Assembly (NCBI GenBank): GCA_000719025.1
Contig: JODP01000024.1
Location: 1 to 64,000 of the forward strand
Origin: Kineosporia aurantiaca JCM 3230
GTDB taxonomy: Bacteria; Actinomycetota; Actinomycetes; Actinomycetales; Kineosporiaceae
Reading direction: 5' to 3'
Length of the DNA: 64,000 nt
The position numbers and the translations under genes are program-made. Below the pieces are notes generated by a model. That model was not told the DNA's origin. It saw only the letters and a list, made by a program, of their open reading frames with translations, and did no database searches. Numbering within the stretch: the stretch's first letter is position 1; each line of letters opens with the position of its first letter. Below are positions 9,658-18,834 of this stretch, one piece after another.

Positions 9658-9723
9658 AAGTCTGGTCCGCCGTCACGATCGGTAACCGGCACGCCTAATG
9701 CCACGTCCTTGGATGTCGATGCA

Positions 9724-11241
9724 ATGGGCATGCCGGTCACCGCCGCTCCGCGCAGCGCCAGCCGGGTCTGGTGGGGTCGGGCCCTGCTCAGCATCCTGGC
9801 CCTCTGGGGAGCCTTCACCGCCCTGAGTCCGCTGACTCAGCACTTAGAGGTCGTCCGCCTGCTCCGGGACGACCTGATCTACGCCCTGGCCGTGTTCGCC
9901 GCCCTGGTCACCTCGGTGCTGGCGGTCCGGCACGGGGCCCCGGCCCGGCGCCGGTTCTGGATCCTGATGGCCGGCACCAACCTGTTCTGGCTCTTCCCGG
10001 AGATCTACTGGGGCCTGGCCGACTGGCGCGGCTGGACGATCCCGGTCCCCTCCGTCGGCGACTACTCCCTCCTGATCAGTTATGCCCTGATGGTCGCGGC
10101 CGCGTCCGTCGGGATCGGCGACTTCAACGGACTCCGGCAACTGCGCGGCCAACTGGACAGCCTGATCGTCTGCGCCGCGATCTGCATCGCCGGCTGGGAA
10201 CTCCTGGTCCACCCGCAGATCAGCGGCGGGGTCAATGCCGGGTCCCTGGTCTACGCGGCCTACCCGCTGATGGACATCGCCTTCCTCATGCTGTTCCTGT
10301 CCATCGCGATCAGCGGCAGCGTCCGGATCGCCTGGCCGGTCCTGGCCGTGGTCACCGGCATCGGGTTCAGCCTGGTCGGCGACATCCTGCTGGCGGTCCT
10401 GCCGACCTACGACATCGTCTTCTCGGCCGCCCTGAGCAAGTGCATCTACCTGCCGACCGCGCTGTTCTTCGCGCTCGGGGCGCTCGGCGAGACCTGGTAC
10501 GGCAAGGAGGACTCCGGTCGCTCGCGCCGGATCGCCCTGGACTTCGGCATGGTGCCGTCGGTCGCGGCGATGGGCGCGATCCTGGGCTGGGCCGCCTCGC
10601 AGAACCGCAGCGCCCACCTGAGCATGGGCCCGATCGTGCTGGCGGTCGTGCTGATCCTCGGGCTCGCGGCCCGTGCCCACGTCAGCACCCGCACCATGTC
10701 CCGGCTGGCCCGTGACCTCGAGACCGCCCTGGAGGAGCAGGAACGGCTGGCCTCCACCGACGGGCTCACCGGGCTCTACAACCGCCGGTTCGCCGAGATG
10801 ACCGTCGCCGAGCGGCTGGCCGAGGACCGGCCCGGGGTCGGGACCGCCGTCGTCCTGCTCGACCTCGACCACTTCAAGCGGATCAACGACACCTACGGGC
10901 ACGACGTCGGGGATCTGGTCCTGAGGGAGGCCTCGAACCGGTTCTCCGCGGTGCTTCGGGGCTCGGACGTGCTGGCCCGCTGGGGTGGCGAGGAGTTCCT
11001 GGCGATCCTGCCCGGCGTCTCGCGCGAGAATGCCCAGCAGGTCGCCGACCGCTTCCGGGTCGCCCTGGCCGGATCTCCCATCGACATCGGCGGTGGACGC
11101 GCGCTGGAAGTCACCGCCTCACTGGGCGCGGTGCTGGTGAACGCCGGGGATCTCAGTCCCGACGAGGCCGTGCTTCAGGCCGACCGGTTGCTCTACCGGG
11201 CCAAGGCGGAGGGCCGTAACCGGTCCGTGGTGGCCGCATAG
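9724..11241 (+). CDS. Membrane-anchored GGDEF diguanylate cyclase
   Basis: 505 residues from ATG 9724 (GGATG eight bases upstream; TTG 9709 and ATG 9730 are alternatives). The first 325 residues hold about ten hydrophobic segments forming an unrecognised sensor, followed by a short coiled linker and the GGDEF domain: STDGLTGLYNRRF, LDHFKRINDTYGHDVGDLVL and the active-site loop RWGGEEF. RGSD lies five residues before GGEEF and matches the inhibitory I-site RxxD, so product inhibition by c-di-GMP is expected. It makes c-di-GMP from two GTP at the membrane. Confidence 0.88.
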   Translation: MGMPVTAAPRSASRVWWGRALLSILALWGAFTALSPLTQHLEVVRLLRDDLIYALAVFAALVTSVLAVRHGAPARRRFWILMAGTNLFWLFPEIYWGLADWRGWTIPVPSVGDYSLLISYALMVAAASVGIGDFNGLRQLRGQLDSLIVCAAICIAGWELLVHPQISGGVNAGSLVYAAYPLMDIAFLMLFLSIAISGSVRIAWPVLAVVTGIGFSLVGDILLAVLPTYDIVFSAALSKCIYLPTALFFALGALGETWYGKEDSGRSRRIALDFGMVPSVAAMGAILGWAASQNRSAHLSMGPIVLAVVLILGLAARAHVSTRTMSRLARDLETALEEQERLASTDGLTGLYNRRFAEMTVAERLAEDRPGVGTAVVLLDLDHFKRINDTYGHDVGDLVLREASNRFSAVLRGSDVLARWGGEEFLAILPGVSRENAQQVADRFRVALAGSPIDIGGGRALEVTASLGAVLVNAGDLSPDEAVLQADRLLYRAKAEGRNRSVVAA

Positions 11242-11253
11242 GTCGGCGTGGTA

Positions 11254-11269
11254 GGGAGTGGATACTCCC
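11254..11269 (+). other. Small hairpin between the GGDEF and multicopper oxidase genes
   Basis: GGGAGT (11254-11259) and ACTCCC (11264-11269) pair around GGAT. It could be a weak terminator for the cyclase or part of the oxidase control region. A TTGACG at 11282-11287 follows, without a clear -10. Confidence 0.3.
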
Positions 11270-11346
11270 GAAACGTCAGGGTTGACGGGGGAACTGAAGT
11301 GGACGACGCTTCCCCGCACAAACCGGTGGACTAGTGGGTGGGGCGG

Positions 11347-13134
11347 ATGGAACTCGGCCGGCGGCAGTTGTTCAGGATGATGGGCGCGATCGGGGTGGTC
11401 GCGGTGGCGCCGCAGGCCGCCTTCCAGGCCTCGGCGCGGGCCGCGAGCCGGCTGTCGGGGGCGAGCTACCGCGGCAAGTTCACCAAGGCGCTGCCGAAGC
11501 CCTCCCGGTTCACCTTCACCACGAAGAAGACCAGCGTGACGGTGGACGCGACGCAGTTCACCCAGCAGGTGCTCACCGGTTATCCGAAGACGAAGCTCTA
11601 CGGCTACGGCATCGCGGGCAAGAAGCCGTCCTGGCCCGGACCCACGATCGAGGCGACGGCCGGCAAGACCGTGCACATCACCTGGCGCAACCGGTTGCCC
11701 ACCGGCACGAAGAAGATCACGGCCACCGGCGGGCACCTCCTGCCGGTCGACGCGACGCTGCTCGACGCCGAGGTCAGGGCCCTGCCGGCCGGGCAGAAGC
11801 CGCTGGTCACGCATCTGCACGGCGCGCACGCCGAGTGGGAGAGCGACGGCTACCCGATGGCCTGGGCCACGCAGAACGGCCGCAAGGGCTCGATGTGGAT
11901 GAAGGCGGTCTCCACCTACGACAACAGCCAGACCGGTGGCACGCTCTGGTACCACGACCACACCATGGGCATTACCCGGCTCAACGTCTACGCCGGGCTG
12001 GCGGGCACCTACCTGCTGCGGGACAAGCGTGAGCGGGACCTGATCGCCGATCACGTGCTGCCGGCGGCCGCGTACGAGCGCGAGCTGATCATCCAGGACC
12101 GGGCCTTCACCGACGACGGCCAGCTGTTCATGCAGACCGAGACGAATCCGGGCGGTGGGATCGAGCCCTCGGTGTTCTACGACTTCGTCACGGTCAACGG
12201 GGTGCCCTGGCCGGTGCTGGACGTGCAGCCCCGCAAGTACCGGCTGCGCCTGGTGAACGGCTCGGACTCGCGGATGTACGTGCTGAAACTCAGCAACGGC
12301 AAGCCCTTCCTGGTGATCGGCAACGATCTGGGCCTGATGCGGACCGCGGTGAACGCGACCACGCTGCCGCTGGCCCCCGGAGAGCGGTACGACGTGATCG
12401 TCGACTTCACCGGCATGAAGAAGAACACGACGGTGACCGTGACGAACGCCGGGATCGACGGCTCGCTGATGGGTTTCACGGACGCGGCGGGGAACGTCAC
12501 CAACCGGCCCAGCGGGGTCGCCTTCGGTGACGGAGTGGCGGCCGACAAGGCGTCCACCGCCCTGGTCCTGCGGTTCCGGGTGCGCAAGGCCCTGAGCAAG
12601 ACCCCCAAGGGCTCGGTCAGGGCCGGGACGACCCTGGGGGCGGTGCTGACCACGCCGAAGGTCACGAACACCCGCAAGCTGATCATCTTCCGGGGTACCG
12701 ACGGCCGCGGCCGGGACATGGAGATGCTGGGGACGCTGGGCGGCGGCACCTTTGAGTGGATGGACAAGGTCACCGAGGTGGTGAAGAAGGGGGCGACCGA
12801 GATCTGGGAGATCCACAACACCAGCCTGGTCGCCCACCCGATCCACCTGCACCTGGTGCATTTCAAGGTGCTCGACCGGGCCCCGTTCAGCTTCACCAGC
12901 ACGCCGATGGCCATGTCCGACGGCGGTTCCGGCGCGATGGTGACGGTCACCGGCACCGGAAAGCGCCGCAGCCCGGAGACCTTCGAACGCGGCCCGAAGG
13001 ACACGGTGATCTGCTACCCGGGCGAGATCACCCGGCTGGTGGCCACGTTCGACCGTAAGGGCAACTACGTCTGGCACTGCCACGAACTGCACCACGAGGA
13101 CCACGACATGATGCGGCCCCTCCAGGTGAGGTGA
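11347..13134 (+). CDS. Tat-exported multicopper oxidase (laccase / CotA-like)
   Basis: 595 residues from ATG 11347; a GTG at 11338 would add three residues. The N-terminus has a twin-arginine signal (GRRQLFRMM followed by a hydrophobic stretch), consistent with folding around copper before export. All four copper-binding blocks are present: HLHGAHAEW, LWYHDHTMG, HPIHLHLVH and the C-terminal WHCHELHHEDHDMM, where the methionine suggests a normal type 1 site. Such enzymes oxidise phenols, bilirubin-like pigments, metal ions or lignin-type compounds with O2. No copper regulator is adjacent. Confidence 0.93.
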   Translation: MELGRRQLFRMMGAIGVVAVAPQAAFQASARAASRLSGASYRGKFTKALPKPSRFTFTTKKTSVTVDATQFTQQVLTGYPKTKLYGYGIAGKKPSWPGPTIEATAGKTVHITWRNRLPTGTKKITATGGHLLPVDATLLDAEVRALPAGQKPLVTHLHGAHAEWESDGYPMAWATQNGRKGSMWMKAVSTYDNSQTGGTLWYHDHTMGITRLNVYAGLAGTYLLRDKRERDLIADHVLPAAAYERELIIQDRAFTDDGQLFMQTETNPGGGIEPSVFYDFVTVNGVPWPVLDVQPRKYRLRLVNGSDSRMYVLKLSNGKPFLVIGNDLGLMRTAVNATTLPLAPGERYDVIVDFTGMKKNTTVTVTNAGIDGSLMGFTDAAGNVTNRPSGVAFGDGVAADKASTALVLRFRVRKALSKTPKGSVRAGTTLGAVLTTPKVTNTRKLIIFRGTDGRGRDMEMLGTLGGGTFEWMDKVTEVVKKGATEIWEIHNTSLVAHPIHLHLVHFKVLDRAPFSFTSTPMAMSDGGSGAMVTVTGTGKRRSPETFERGPKDTVICYPGEITRLVATFDRKGNYVWHCHELHHEDHDMMRPLQVR

Positions 13135-13174
13135 AGGGCGGTGCCCGCGGCCAGGAACCGCGGGCACCGCCCTT
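13134..13174. terminator. Strong bidirectional terminator between convergent genes
   Basis: A perfect 17-bp stem (arms 13134-13150 and 13158-13174) with a 7-base loop starts on the last base of the oxidase stop codon and ends 13 bases before the stop of the minus-strand peptidase gene. It can serve both genes. Confidence 0.8.
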
Positions 13175-13187
13175 CAACCAGCCCTGA

Positions 13188-15413
13188 TCAGCCCGGCTGG
13201 ACCACCCCGTTCACGGTGAGCGTGTAGGGCGCGTACTGCTGGACCTGCTCGGTCGGCTCGTCGTAGGCCACGATCGCCACGATCTGGTCGAAGCCCTGCA
13301 GCCGTTCGATCTTCCGCTTGTCGCCCTTGAGATCGAAGTCGAACTTGCCGTTGATCATGAGCTGGATCGCCTGGTGCTTCTGGGCGTCCAGGCCGACCAG
13401 GCGCACGTTCCAGTTGTGCACCGCGGTCGGCACGATCTCGGTCGGGGAGTCGAACGGGTCCAGGCTGGAACCGTCGCTGATCACCGTGGTGCCGACGCTC
13501 AGGTCGTCCACCAGCAGGCCACCCTCGTTGACCCCGGCGTCACTGACGTACCGGATGCTGACCAGGACGTCCTGGCCGGCGTAGGCCGAAAGGTCGTACT
13601 GCTCGGGCTCGAACCCGGAGGTCGTGCCGTTCAGGCCCGCCCCGAGCGGGCCGTCCGGGACGGTGTGGTTACCGGGGATCGGTGCGCTGTAGGTCTTCCC
13701 GCCGTCCGTGGACACGGTGACGTACCCGTAGTCGTACGTCGCCTCGGCGCCGTACTTGGCCAGGAATCGCAGCGTCGGATCCGTGGTGGGAACCGAAACA
13801 TGAGTGACGAGTGACGCGTCCGTGTTGTTGTCGTTGCCGGAGAACAACACCGGGTTGCCCGGGCGGTCCGGGTCGTTGTTCACGATCTTCCAGGCCAGGG
13901 GCAGAGCGGGCAGGGTTCGCGCACCCTCGAAGGTGATGGACCGCAGATCCTGGCCGGAGAGGTTCTTGCCGTCCTTGCGGATCGGGACGTAGTCGGCGCC
14001 GTTGGGCGCAGCCCCCGGATCGGCATAGGACTGCGGGTTCTCGAGGTTCACCGAGGCGTTCAGGCTCTTGCTGACCACCTGGGACTTGGCGATCCCGGAG
14101 AGCTTGGACTTCTTGTCGGCGTCCAGGAACGCGTCCAGCAAGGTGGCGGATTGGAAGTCGTGCAGCACGCTGTACACGTCCTTCACGCCTCGGTTCTTCA
14201 GCTGGGCGGAAACGCCGTCCAGCCCCTGATGCGCGCCGTCGCGGTGCAGCGCGGACATGAAGTCGACGCCGTAACGGTCGTACAGGAAGAGCATGAACGA
14301 GAACGCCTCGCCGTAGTCGGCCAGCACCGAGCCTGCGTTGTCAGTGTCCTCCCCCCACAGGTTGAGCGAGTTCTGCGCTCCCCCGCAGTCGTACGGGATG
14401 GGGTTGTAGGCCGTCGGCACCGTGCCGTAGCCCTGGTAGCAGATCAGGTGGTTGTCGAAGCCGGGGTCGGCCACCGTCGCCCGGGCGTTGATGTACCCGT
14501 CCAGCTCCATGGCGAAGTCGGACAGCCCCTCGTTGACCCAGGTGACCTCGCTCGGGTCGGTGTAGTACTGCAGCAGGTGCTGCCACTCGTGCCCGAAAAC
14601 CCCTTCGTAGAGCCAGGGACGAGCGGGGCGGTTGGTGCAGGGGTCGTTCGTCGAGGCGTCGGCCGGGTTCGCGGTGGTGCGATGCGTCCAGTCGTAGGCG
14701 TCGATCGTCATCGTGTTCCGGTCGAACAACTCGGTCAGGTACGACGAGAAGAATCCGGCGATGTAGGTCTGGTTCGCCGGGAAGTCGTAGTAGTTGTCGT
14801 CGCGGACGTTGTCCACCAGGGTGACGGTCTTCTCGCCCCCGCCGGTGTAGACCCCGCCGTGACCGTTCTTGTCCGGCCCGAGAACGGCAGCGGAACCGTC
14901 CCGGTCCGGCGGAGTGCTGAAGGCCTTGGTCTCCTTCGGGTACATGTTGGTGTCGAACTGGTTGACCAGTTCCTGCACCTGAGCATCGGTCACCGTCGTG
15001 GTGCCCGGCACCGCGTTGCGGCAGTCACCGGCGGGGAACGCAAGATCGTTCGCGACCCACACCTCGATGTGATCGCCGACCGCGCGCAGCGTGTAGTCCT
15101 TGCGGTAGTAGCCGTTCTCTTCGTCGTCGGCGACCCACTGGCGCACCGTCCCGATCGCCGGCGTCTGCTCAGCGGCGGCCCGCTTCAGCGCCCGGGACCG
15201 GAGTGGGGCGGTGTAATGCGAAGGAGTGTCAACCTTTTTGCCGTCGACCAGGTTCGGGGCGTGAGTGCCCATAGTGATGTCAGGCGCGGCCGTGCGCGGC
15301 TTCGACTGTGGCGCGGCCACAACGGAACTCGCGGGTAGGGCCAGGGTGGCGAGCGGGACGGCGAGCGCGAGAGCGACCGGCAGGCTCAGCACCGCCAGGC
15401 GTTTCCGGACCAT
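13188..15413 (-). CDS. Secreted zinc metallopeptidase with HEWQH motif
   Basis: 741 residues from ATG 15413 (AGGAGA six bases upstream). A signal peptide runs to about residue 34. The zinc site is H275-E-W-Q-H279, followed by NEG (294-296), which supplies a probable third ligand. This HExxH...NEG layout resembles immune-inhibitor-A-like (M6) or M30-type peptidases. The C-terminal half contains jelly-roll-like regions and acidic loops (GNDNNTDASLVTH, SDAGVNEGGLLVDDLSV). It probably degrades proteins outside the cell. The exact MEROPS family is not certain. Confidence 0.78.
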   Translation of the reverse strand: MVRKRLAVLSLPVALALAVPLATLALPASSVVAAPQSKPRTAAPDITMGTHAPNLVDGKKVDTPSHYTAPLRSRALKRAAAEQTPAIGTVRQWVADDEENGYYRKDYTLRAVGDHIEVWVANDLAFPAGDCRNAVPGTTTVTDAQVQELVNQFDTNMYPKETKAFSTPPDRDGSAAVLGPDKNGHGGVYTGGGEKTVTLVDNVRDDNYYDFPANQTYIAGFFSSYLTELFDRNTMTIDAYDWTHRTTANPADASTNDPCTNRPARPWLYEGVFGHEWQHLLQYYTDPSEVTWVNEGLSDFAMELDGYINARATVADPGFDNHLICYQGYGTVPTAYNPIPYDCGGAQNSLNLWGEDTDNAGSVLADYGEAFSFMLFLYDRYGVDFMSALHRDGAHQGLDGVSAQLKNRGVKDVYSVLHDFQSATLLDAFLDADKKSKLSGIAKSQVVSKSLNASVNLENPQSYADPGAAPNGADYVPIRKDGKNLSGQDLRSITFEGARTLPALPLAWKIVNNDPDRPGNPVLFSGNDNNTDASLVTHVSVPTTDPTLRFLAKYGAEATYDYGYVTVSTDGGKTYSAPIPGNHTVPDGPLGAGLNGTTSGFEPEQYDLSAYAGQDVLVSIRYVSDAGVNEGGLLVDDLSVGTTVISDGSSLDPFDSPTEIVPTAVHNWNVRLVGLDAQKHQAIQLMINGKFDFDLKGDKRKIERLQGFDQIVAIVAYDEPTEQVQQYAPYTLTVNGVVQPG

Positions 15414-15548
15414 TCAGATCTCCTGGTGAGGTGGACGGAACCCGAGGCGCAGGCAGCCAAGAGCGCTACCTACTCTGGGTAGTCATTCATCTACCATGAG
15501 TCATGAGAAGTCTGCGGCGGAATCCGCGAAGATCCCGGCCGCATCGGA

Positions 15549-16154
15549 TCACTGCTGCCAGAGGAAGGCTCCGGTTGCGCAGGTTGCGCAGTGGAAGGCG
15601 TACGCGCTGCCGCCTCCGTAGTTGGCCGCGGTGCGGTGGTTGTGGCCCTCTTCCAGCTGCGCGGCGAAGCTCATCGGCCGGCCGCAGGTCTCACAGCTGG
15701 GCTGTTCGTCGCCCTGGAGCCAGGACGGTTCACCACCGAGCTGCCCCGGCACGATCCGCGGCCCGCCCTCGGCCTGCCGCCCGAAAACCGCTCGCGCCTC
15801 GTCGTAATCAGCGCCCCCAACCTCCTCGATGCGCACGGCACACGTCTCCTCCAACAAGGGGACGCCCGTGGTGGGCACGGTCGCGGGGGTCAGGGTCGGG
15901 GAGGTGAAGACGTAGGCGTGGTTGCCACCCGCGGTCGCGTCCCACTCCTCGCACAGTCCCGGGTCGTTCTGGCACATGAAGATCGACAACAACCGGTCCG
16001 GGCCCAGTTCGAGCTGGGCCAGGAACTGCATCGGCCCCTCGCAGGTGGCGCAGGACGGCCAGGCGAAACCCTCCGGTACGAGCGGGACCCCGCCGGTGCG
16101 GGTGCCCGGAGCCGACTCGGACGTGGGGCCGGTGTAGACCATGAGCTTCGCCAT
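15549..16154 (-). CDS. DUF1963-like protein with CxxC zinc knuckles
   Basis: 201 residues from ATG 16154. Two similar halves each show a G-G-x-P start, a CxxC pair and a Q-rich strand: CATC...MQFLAQLEL near residues 35-50, and CETCGRPMSFAAQLEE near 155-170. A final CATC follows near the C-terminus. The pattern resembles the YwqG/DUF1963 fold with added zinc-binding pairs. It is cytoplasmic by appearance. No function is assigned, and the neighbours give no help. Confidence 0.65.
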   Translation of the reverse strand: MAKLMVYTGPTSESAPGTRTGGVPLVPEGFAWPSCATCEGPMQFLAQLELGPDRLLSIFMCQNDPGLCEEWDATAGGNHAYVFTSPTLTPATVPTTGVPLLEETCAVRIEEVGGADYDEARAVFGRQAEGGPRIVPGQLGGEPSWLQGDEQPSCETCGRPMSFAAQLEEGHNHRTAANYGGGSAYAFHCATCATGAFLWQQ

Positions 16155-16180
16155 GGCCGCTGATTGAAGCAGCGAACGGG

Positions 16181-17194
16181 TCAGCCGCCGAATTTGGAGC
16201 GCAGGAACTCGCCCTGCCGGAACAGCTGCTGCTCGGGGTTGACCCGGGACGGGCGCCGGGCCAGGTCGGCCAGGGCCACGTCGATGGACGTCAGCTGATC
16301 GGCCACCTCCGCCGCGGCGAGGTGCCCCCGGGCCGCGTACTGCGCGTCGCTCAGGGCCAGCAGCGGCTCGAGGGTGTCCGGCAGGTACCGCTCGACGGTG
16401 GCCTGGACCAGGTGCGCGCCGTCCGCCTTGAGATCACCCTCGACCAGCCGCAGCAGCAGGTCGTCCAGATGCGCCTGGATCGAGCCCAGCGCGTTGCCTC
16501 CGCGCTCGTCCAGCCGGCCCGAGGCCCGGACCCGCCCACCGAGCACCTGCCGATCCCGGTCCAGCCCGGACAGGCTGGCCGGGGTCGGCCCGATCGCCAC
16601 CGCGTCCGCCCGTACCAGCGCCTCGACCAGCGCCCCGATCCGCACCCGGCCGGCCCGGCGGGTCCGGATCCGGGCGATGAACAGCGCGGTGCCGACTCCG
16701 GCCACCAGGCCCAGCAGGGCCGCGTTGAACGGGCTGGTGATCAGCAGGAAGACGCCGATCCAGGCGGCCAGGGCGGCGACCAGGACGGCGACGTCCCAGA
16801 TCGGCGACTGGCCGCCCCGGCGGACCGGCGGATCGGACAGCTTCTGCAGCACGTCGTCGTAGGAGGTCGAGCGCACGGTCAGGCAGCGGGCCTGGACGAC
16901 CGGCAGCCGCGGGGCGAGGTGCTCGATGTCGGTCCGGGTGCGGGCCAGGTCGCGCCGGACCCGCCGGGCCCCGGCCGTGGGCACGGTACCCCGGGCCGCC
17001 ATCTCGGCGACCCGGGTCCGGGTGCCGTCCAGCCGCTGCTCGACCGCCTGCGCCGCCGCGGCCGGATCGGCCAGCATCAGCGGGACGGCCACCGTGCGGT
17101 AGGCGCGCTCGGAGAACCCCGGGGCCCGCTCGTGGGCCACGTCGATCGCGCCCCCGACCAGCCGACCCGCCAGTCTCACCCCCGGAACCGACAT
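16181..17194 (-). CDS. Conserved hypothetical protein with two membrane segments
   Basis: 337 residues from ATG 17194; GTG 17203 is an alternative, with AGAAGG upstream. An alpha-helical, arginine-rich N-terminal region (about 1-125) precedes two adjacent hydrophobic segments (IWDVAVLVAALAAWIGVFLLI and NAALLGLVAGVGTALFIA), then a long helical C-terminal domain with TVERYLPDTLEPLLAL. That last pattern slightly resembles XpaC-type domains, but the match is weak and no function is assigned. It stands alone between two other minus-strand genes. Confidence 0.65.
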   Translation of the reverse strand: MSVPGVRLAGRLVGGAIDVAHERAPGFSERAYRTVAVPLMLADPAAAAQAVEQRLDGTRTRVAEMAARGTVPTAGARRVRRDLARTRTDIEHLAPRLPVVQARCLTVRSTSYDDVLQKLSDPPVRRGGQSPIWDVAVLVAALAAWIGVFLLITSPFNAALLGLVAGVGTALFIARIRTRRAGRVRIGALVEALVRADAVAIGPTPASLSGLDRDRQVLGGRVRASGRLDERGGNALGSIQAHLDDLLLRLVEGDLKADGAHLVQATVERYLPDTLEPLLALSDAQYAARGHLAAAEVADQLTSIDVALADLARRPSRVNPEQQLFRQGEFLRSKFGG

Positions 17195-17276
17195 CGCTCG
17201 CACCCTTCTCCGTTACGCCTTCTGCAGCATGATCCCCCTGCCCTAACGCACCGGTCCAGCCCCGGGTGCCCGGGCC

Positions 17277-17900
17277 TCAGCCGTTGGCGGCGAAGAAGTG
17301 GTAGGCCGCGGTGTACCGGACGCTCTGCGTGGCGCCGTCGGTGCAGGTGCTGGTGGGTGCCGCCCCGCCCTTGGTGTTCAGCCGCTGCACGTACGTCACC
17401 TTCCCGAAGACGCCGTCGCCCCGGGTGGTGCCGGCCTGCAGCAGCAGCTGCGGGATCGAGCCGTCGACCGGCGAGGAGGCGATGGACTTGGCCTCCACCA
17501 GCGAGCCGTCGGTCACCGACTCCCAGCTCGGCCCGCGGAAGTGGATCGCCTGGTTCGGCCGGTGGCTTGTGGTCTCGTACCCGACCAGGGACGCGGCCGG
17601 TTCGACAAACGTCCATACGCCACCGACGCACTGATAGATCTGCACGCCAGAAGCCGCGAACCGGGCCACCTCGTGATTACCCGCCGGCGGCACCAGCGCG
17701 GCCGGAACCGGCGTCGCCGCGGTGTTCGTGACGGCGGCTCCGTTCGGGGTGGCTGCTTTGTCCGTGGTGGCGGCTTTGTTCGTGGTGATCGACGCGGACT
17801 GCGCCGAGGACGCGGTGGCCAGGCCCACGGCCACGATCAGCCCCAGTGCCGCCACCGCCCGAAAAGCCTTGGTGTTCATCGTCCGTGCATTGCTGCTCAT
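17277..17900 (-). CDS. Secreted DUF3455 protein
   Basis: 207 residues from ATG 17900 (GAAGGGG seven bases upstream). A signal peptide (AALGLIVAVGLATASSAQS) is followed by a low-complexity linker built from repeated Asn/Thr-Lys-Ala-Ala-Thr units, then a DUF3455 domain: VPPAGNHEVARFAASGVQIYQC, FRGPSWES.DGS, SIPQLLLQA, and FGKVTYVQRLNTKGGAAP. DUF3455 proteins are secreted and uncharacterised. The two cysteines near residues 91 and 187 could form a disulfide. It diverges from the SRPBCC-ArsR operon. Confidence 0.82.
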   Translation of the reverse strand: MSSNARTMNTKAFRAVAALGLIVAVGLATASSAQSASITTNKAATTDKAATPNGAAVTNTAATPVPAALVPPAGNHEVARFAASGVQIYQCVGGVWTFVEPAASLVGYETTSHRPNQAIHFRGPSWESVTDGSLVEAKSIASSPVDGSIPQLLLQAGTTRGDGVFGKVTYVQRLNTKGGAAPTSTCTDGATQSVRYTAAYHFFAANG

Positions 17901-17968
17901 CGATGCGCCCCTTCTTGCTCTCGGTGGACCTACTCAGGCCCTACGGGGTGGGGATCCGGATGGTTCAC

Positions 17969-18028
17969 GCAACCATTGGTTGCTCGTCGCCCGGACATCC
18001 CCTATCGTGTTGCGCAACCAAAGGTTGC
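17969..18028. promoter_or_regulatory. Paired ArsR-type operators
   Basis: GCAACCATTGGTTGC (17969-17983) and GCAACCAAAGGTTGC (18014-18028) share identical 6-base arms around 3-base centres, 45 bp apart. They bracket the promoter of the SRPBCC-ArsR operon, so binding would occlude both the -35 and the transcription start. Confidence 0.8.
17980..18008 (+). promoter_or_regulatory. Sigma-70-type promoter of the SRPBCC-ArsR operon
   Basis: TTGCTC (17980-17985) and TATCGT (18003-18008) are exactly 17 bases apart. The -35 overlaps operator 1, and the predicted transcription start, near 18015, falls in operator 2. Confidence 0.7.
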
Positions 18029-18042
18029 GAGATTGGGGAGCC

Positions 18043-18501
18043 ATGGAATTCGGGAAGCTCGAGCGTGAGATCCAGATCGACGCCACCCCCGAGGTGGTCT
18101 ACGAGGTCATCACCTCGTCGGAGCACCTGAAGGAGTGGTGGCCGGACGACGCATCGGGCATCGAGCCCGTCCCCGGCGCCACCGGGACGCTCAAGTTCGG
18201 CGATCAGTCCTGCCCCGACGCGAAGGCCGTGCCCCTGACGGTCTGCGAGGCCGATCCGCCGCGCCGCTTCGTCTTCCGTTGGGCCAACGAAGAAGCCCCC
18301 GCCACCGAGACGAACTCGTTCCTGGTGACCTTCGAACTGACGCCTTCCGAGGGCGGCACCTTGCTGCGGCTCACCGAGACCGGGTTCCGCGAGCAAGGTT
18401 GGGAGGCCGCTGTGCTCGAGGAGACCTACCTCGACCATGTCCGCGGCTGGGAGTTCTTCCTCCCCCGCCTGGTCAAGTACGCCGGGGTCGTTCAGCTGTG
18501 A
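18043..18501 (+). CDS. SRPBCC / AHSA1-like protein
   Basis: 152 residues from ATG 18043 with TTGGGGAG just upstream. It shows the START/AHSA1 pattern: an opening strand with IDATPEVVYEVITSSEHLKEWWPD, a middle FRWANEE, and C-terminal helix LDHVRGWEFFLPRLVKYA. The fold has a hydrophobic cavity that binds small lipophilic ligands. The overlapping downstream ArsR gene makes this a common actinobacterial pair, where the SRPBCC protein may bind or process the signal. The ligand is unknown. Confidence 0.88.
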   Translation: MEFGKLEREIQIDATPEVVYEVITSSEHLKEWWPDDASGIEPVPGATGTLKFGDQSCPDAKAVPLTVCEADPPRRFVFRWANEEAPATETNSFLVTFELTPSEGGTLLRLTETGFREQGWEAAVLEETYLDHVRGWEFFLPRLVKYAGVVQL

Positions 18502-18827
18502 CGAGCACTGCGGTGGACGACGATCTCTGGTCGGCAATCGGTGATCCGACCCGGCGGCGGATGCTGAACCTGCTCCTGGAGTCCGAGGGCGGCACGTCGA
18601 CGTCGCTCAGCGAGCATCTGCCGGTGACTCGGCAGGCGGTGTCCAAACATCTGGGCGTGCTGGAACGGGTCGGCCTGGTGCATGCCACCCCAGCCGGACG
18701 GGAACGCCGCTACGAGGTGGACGAGGCTCAGCTCGCCCGCGCCGCCCGGCAACTGGCCGAGGTGGGGGCGGCCTGGGACGGCCGGCTGCAGCGGATCAAG
18801 CGGATCGCCGAGCGGCTCCAGCCCTGA
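18498..18827 (+). CDS. ArsR family winged-helix regulator
   Basis: 109 residues from GTG 18498, overlapping the SRPBCC stop as GTGA, which implies coupled translation. The winged helix is clear: DPTRRRMLNLLLESEGGTST, then LSEHLPVTRQAVSKHLGVLERVGLVHATPAGRERRYEVD. No cysteine-based metal site is present, so it is not a metal sensor of the classical type. It probably represses its own operon through the two palindromes upstream. Confidence 0.9.
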   Translation: MTSTAVDDDLWSAIGDPTRRRMLNLLLESEGGTSTSLSEHLPVTRQAVSKHLGVLERVGLVHATPAGRERRYEVDEAQLARAARQLAEVGAAWDGRLQRIKRIAERLQP

Positions 18828-18834
18828 CCGGGCC

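Noticed and set aside
11119..13167. A 682-codon minus-strand frame over the multicopper oxidase
   Set aside because: The opposite strand has all copper-binding motifs and a Tat signal; the antisense chain has none.
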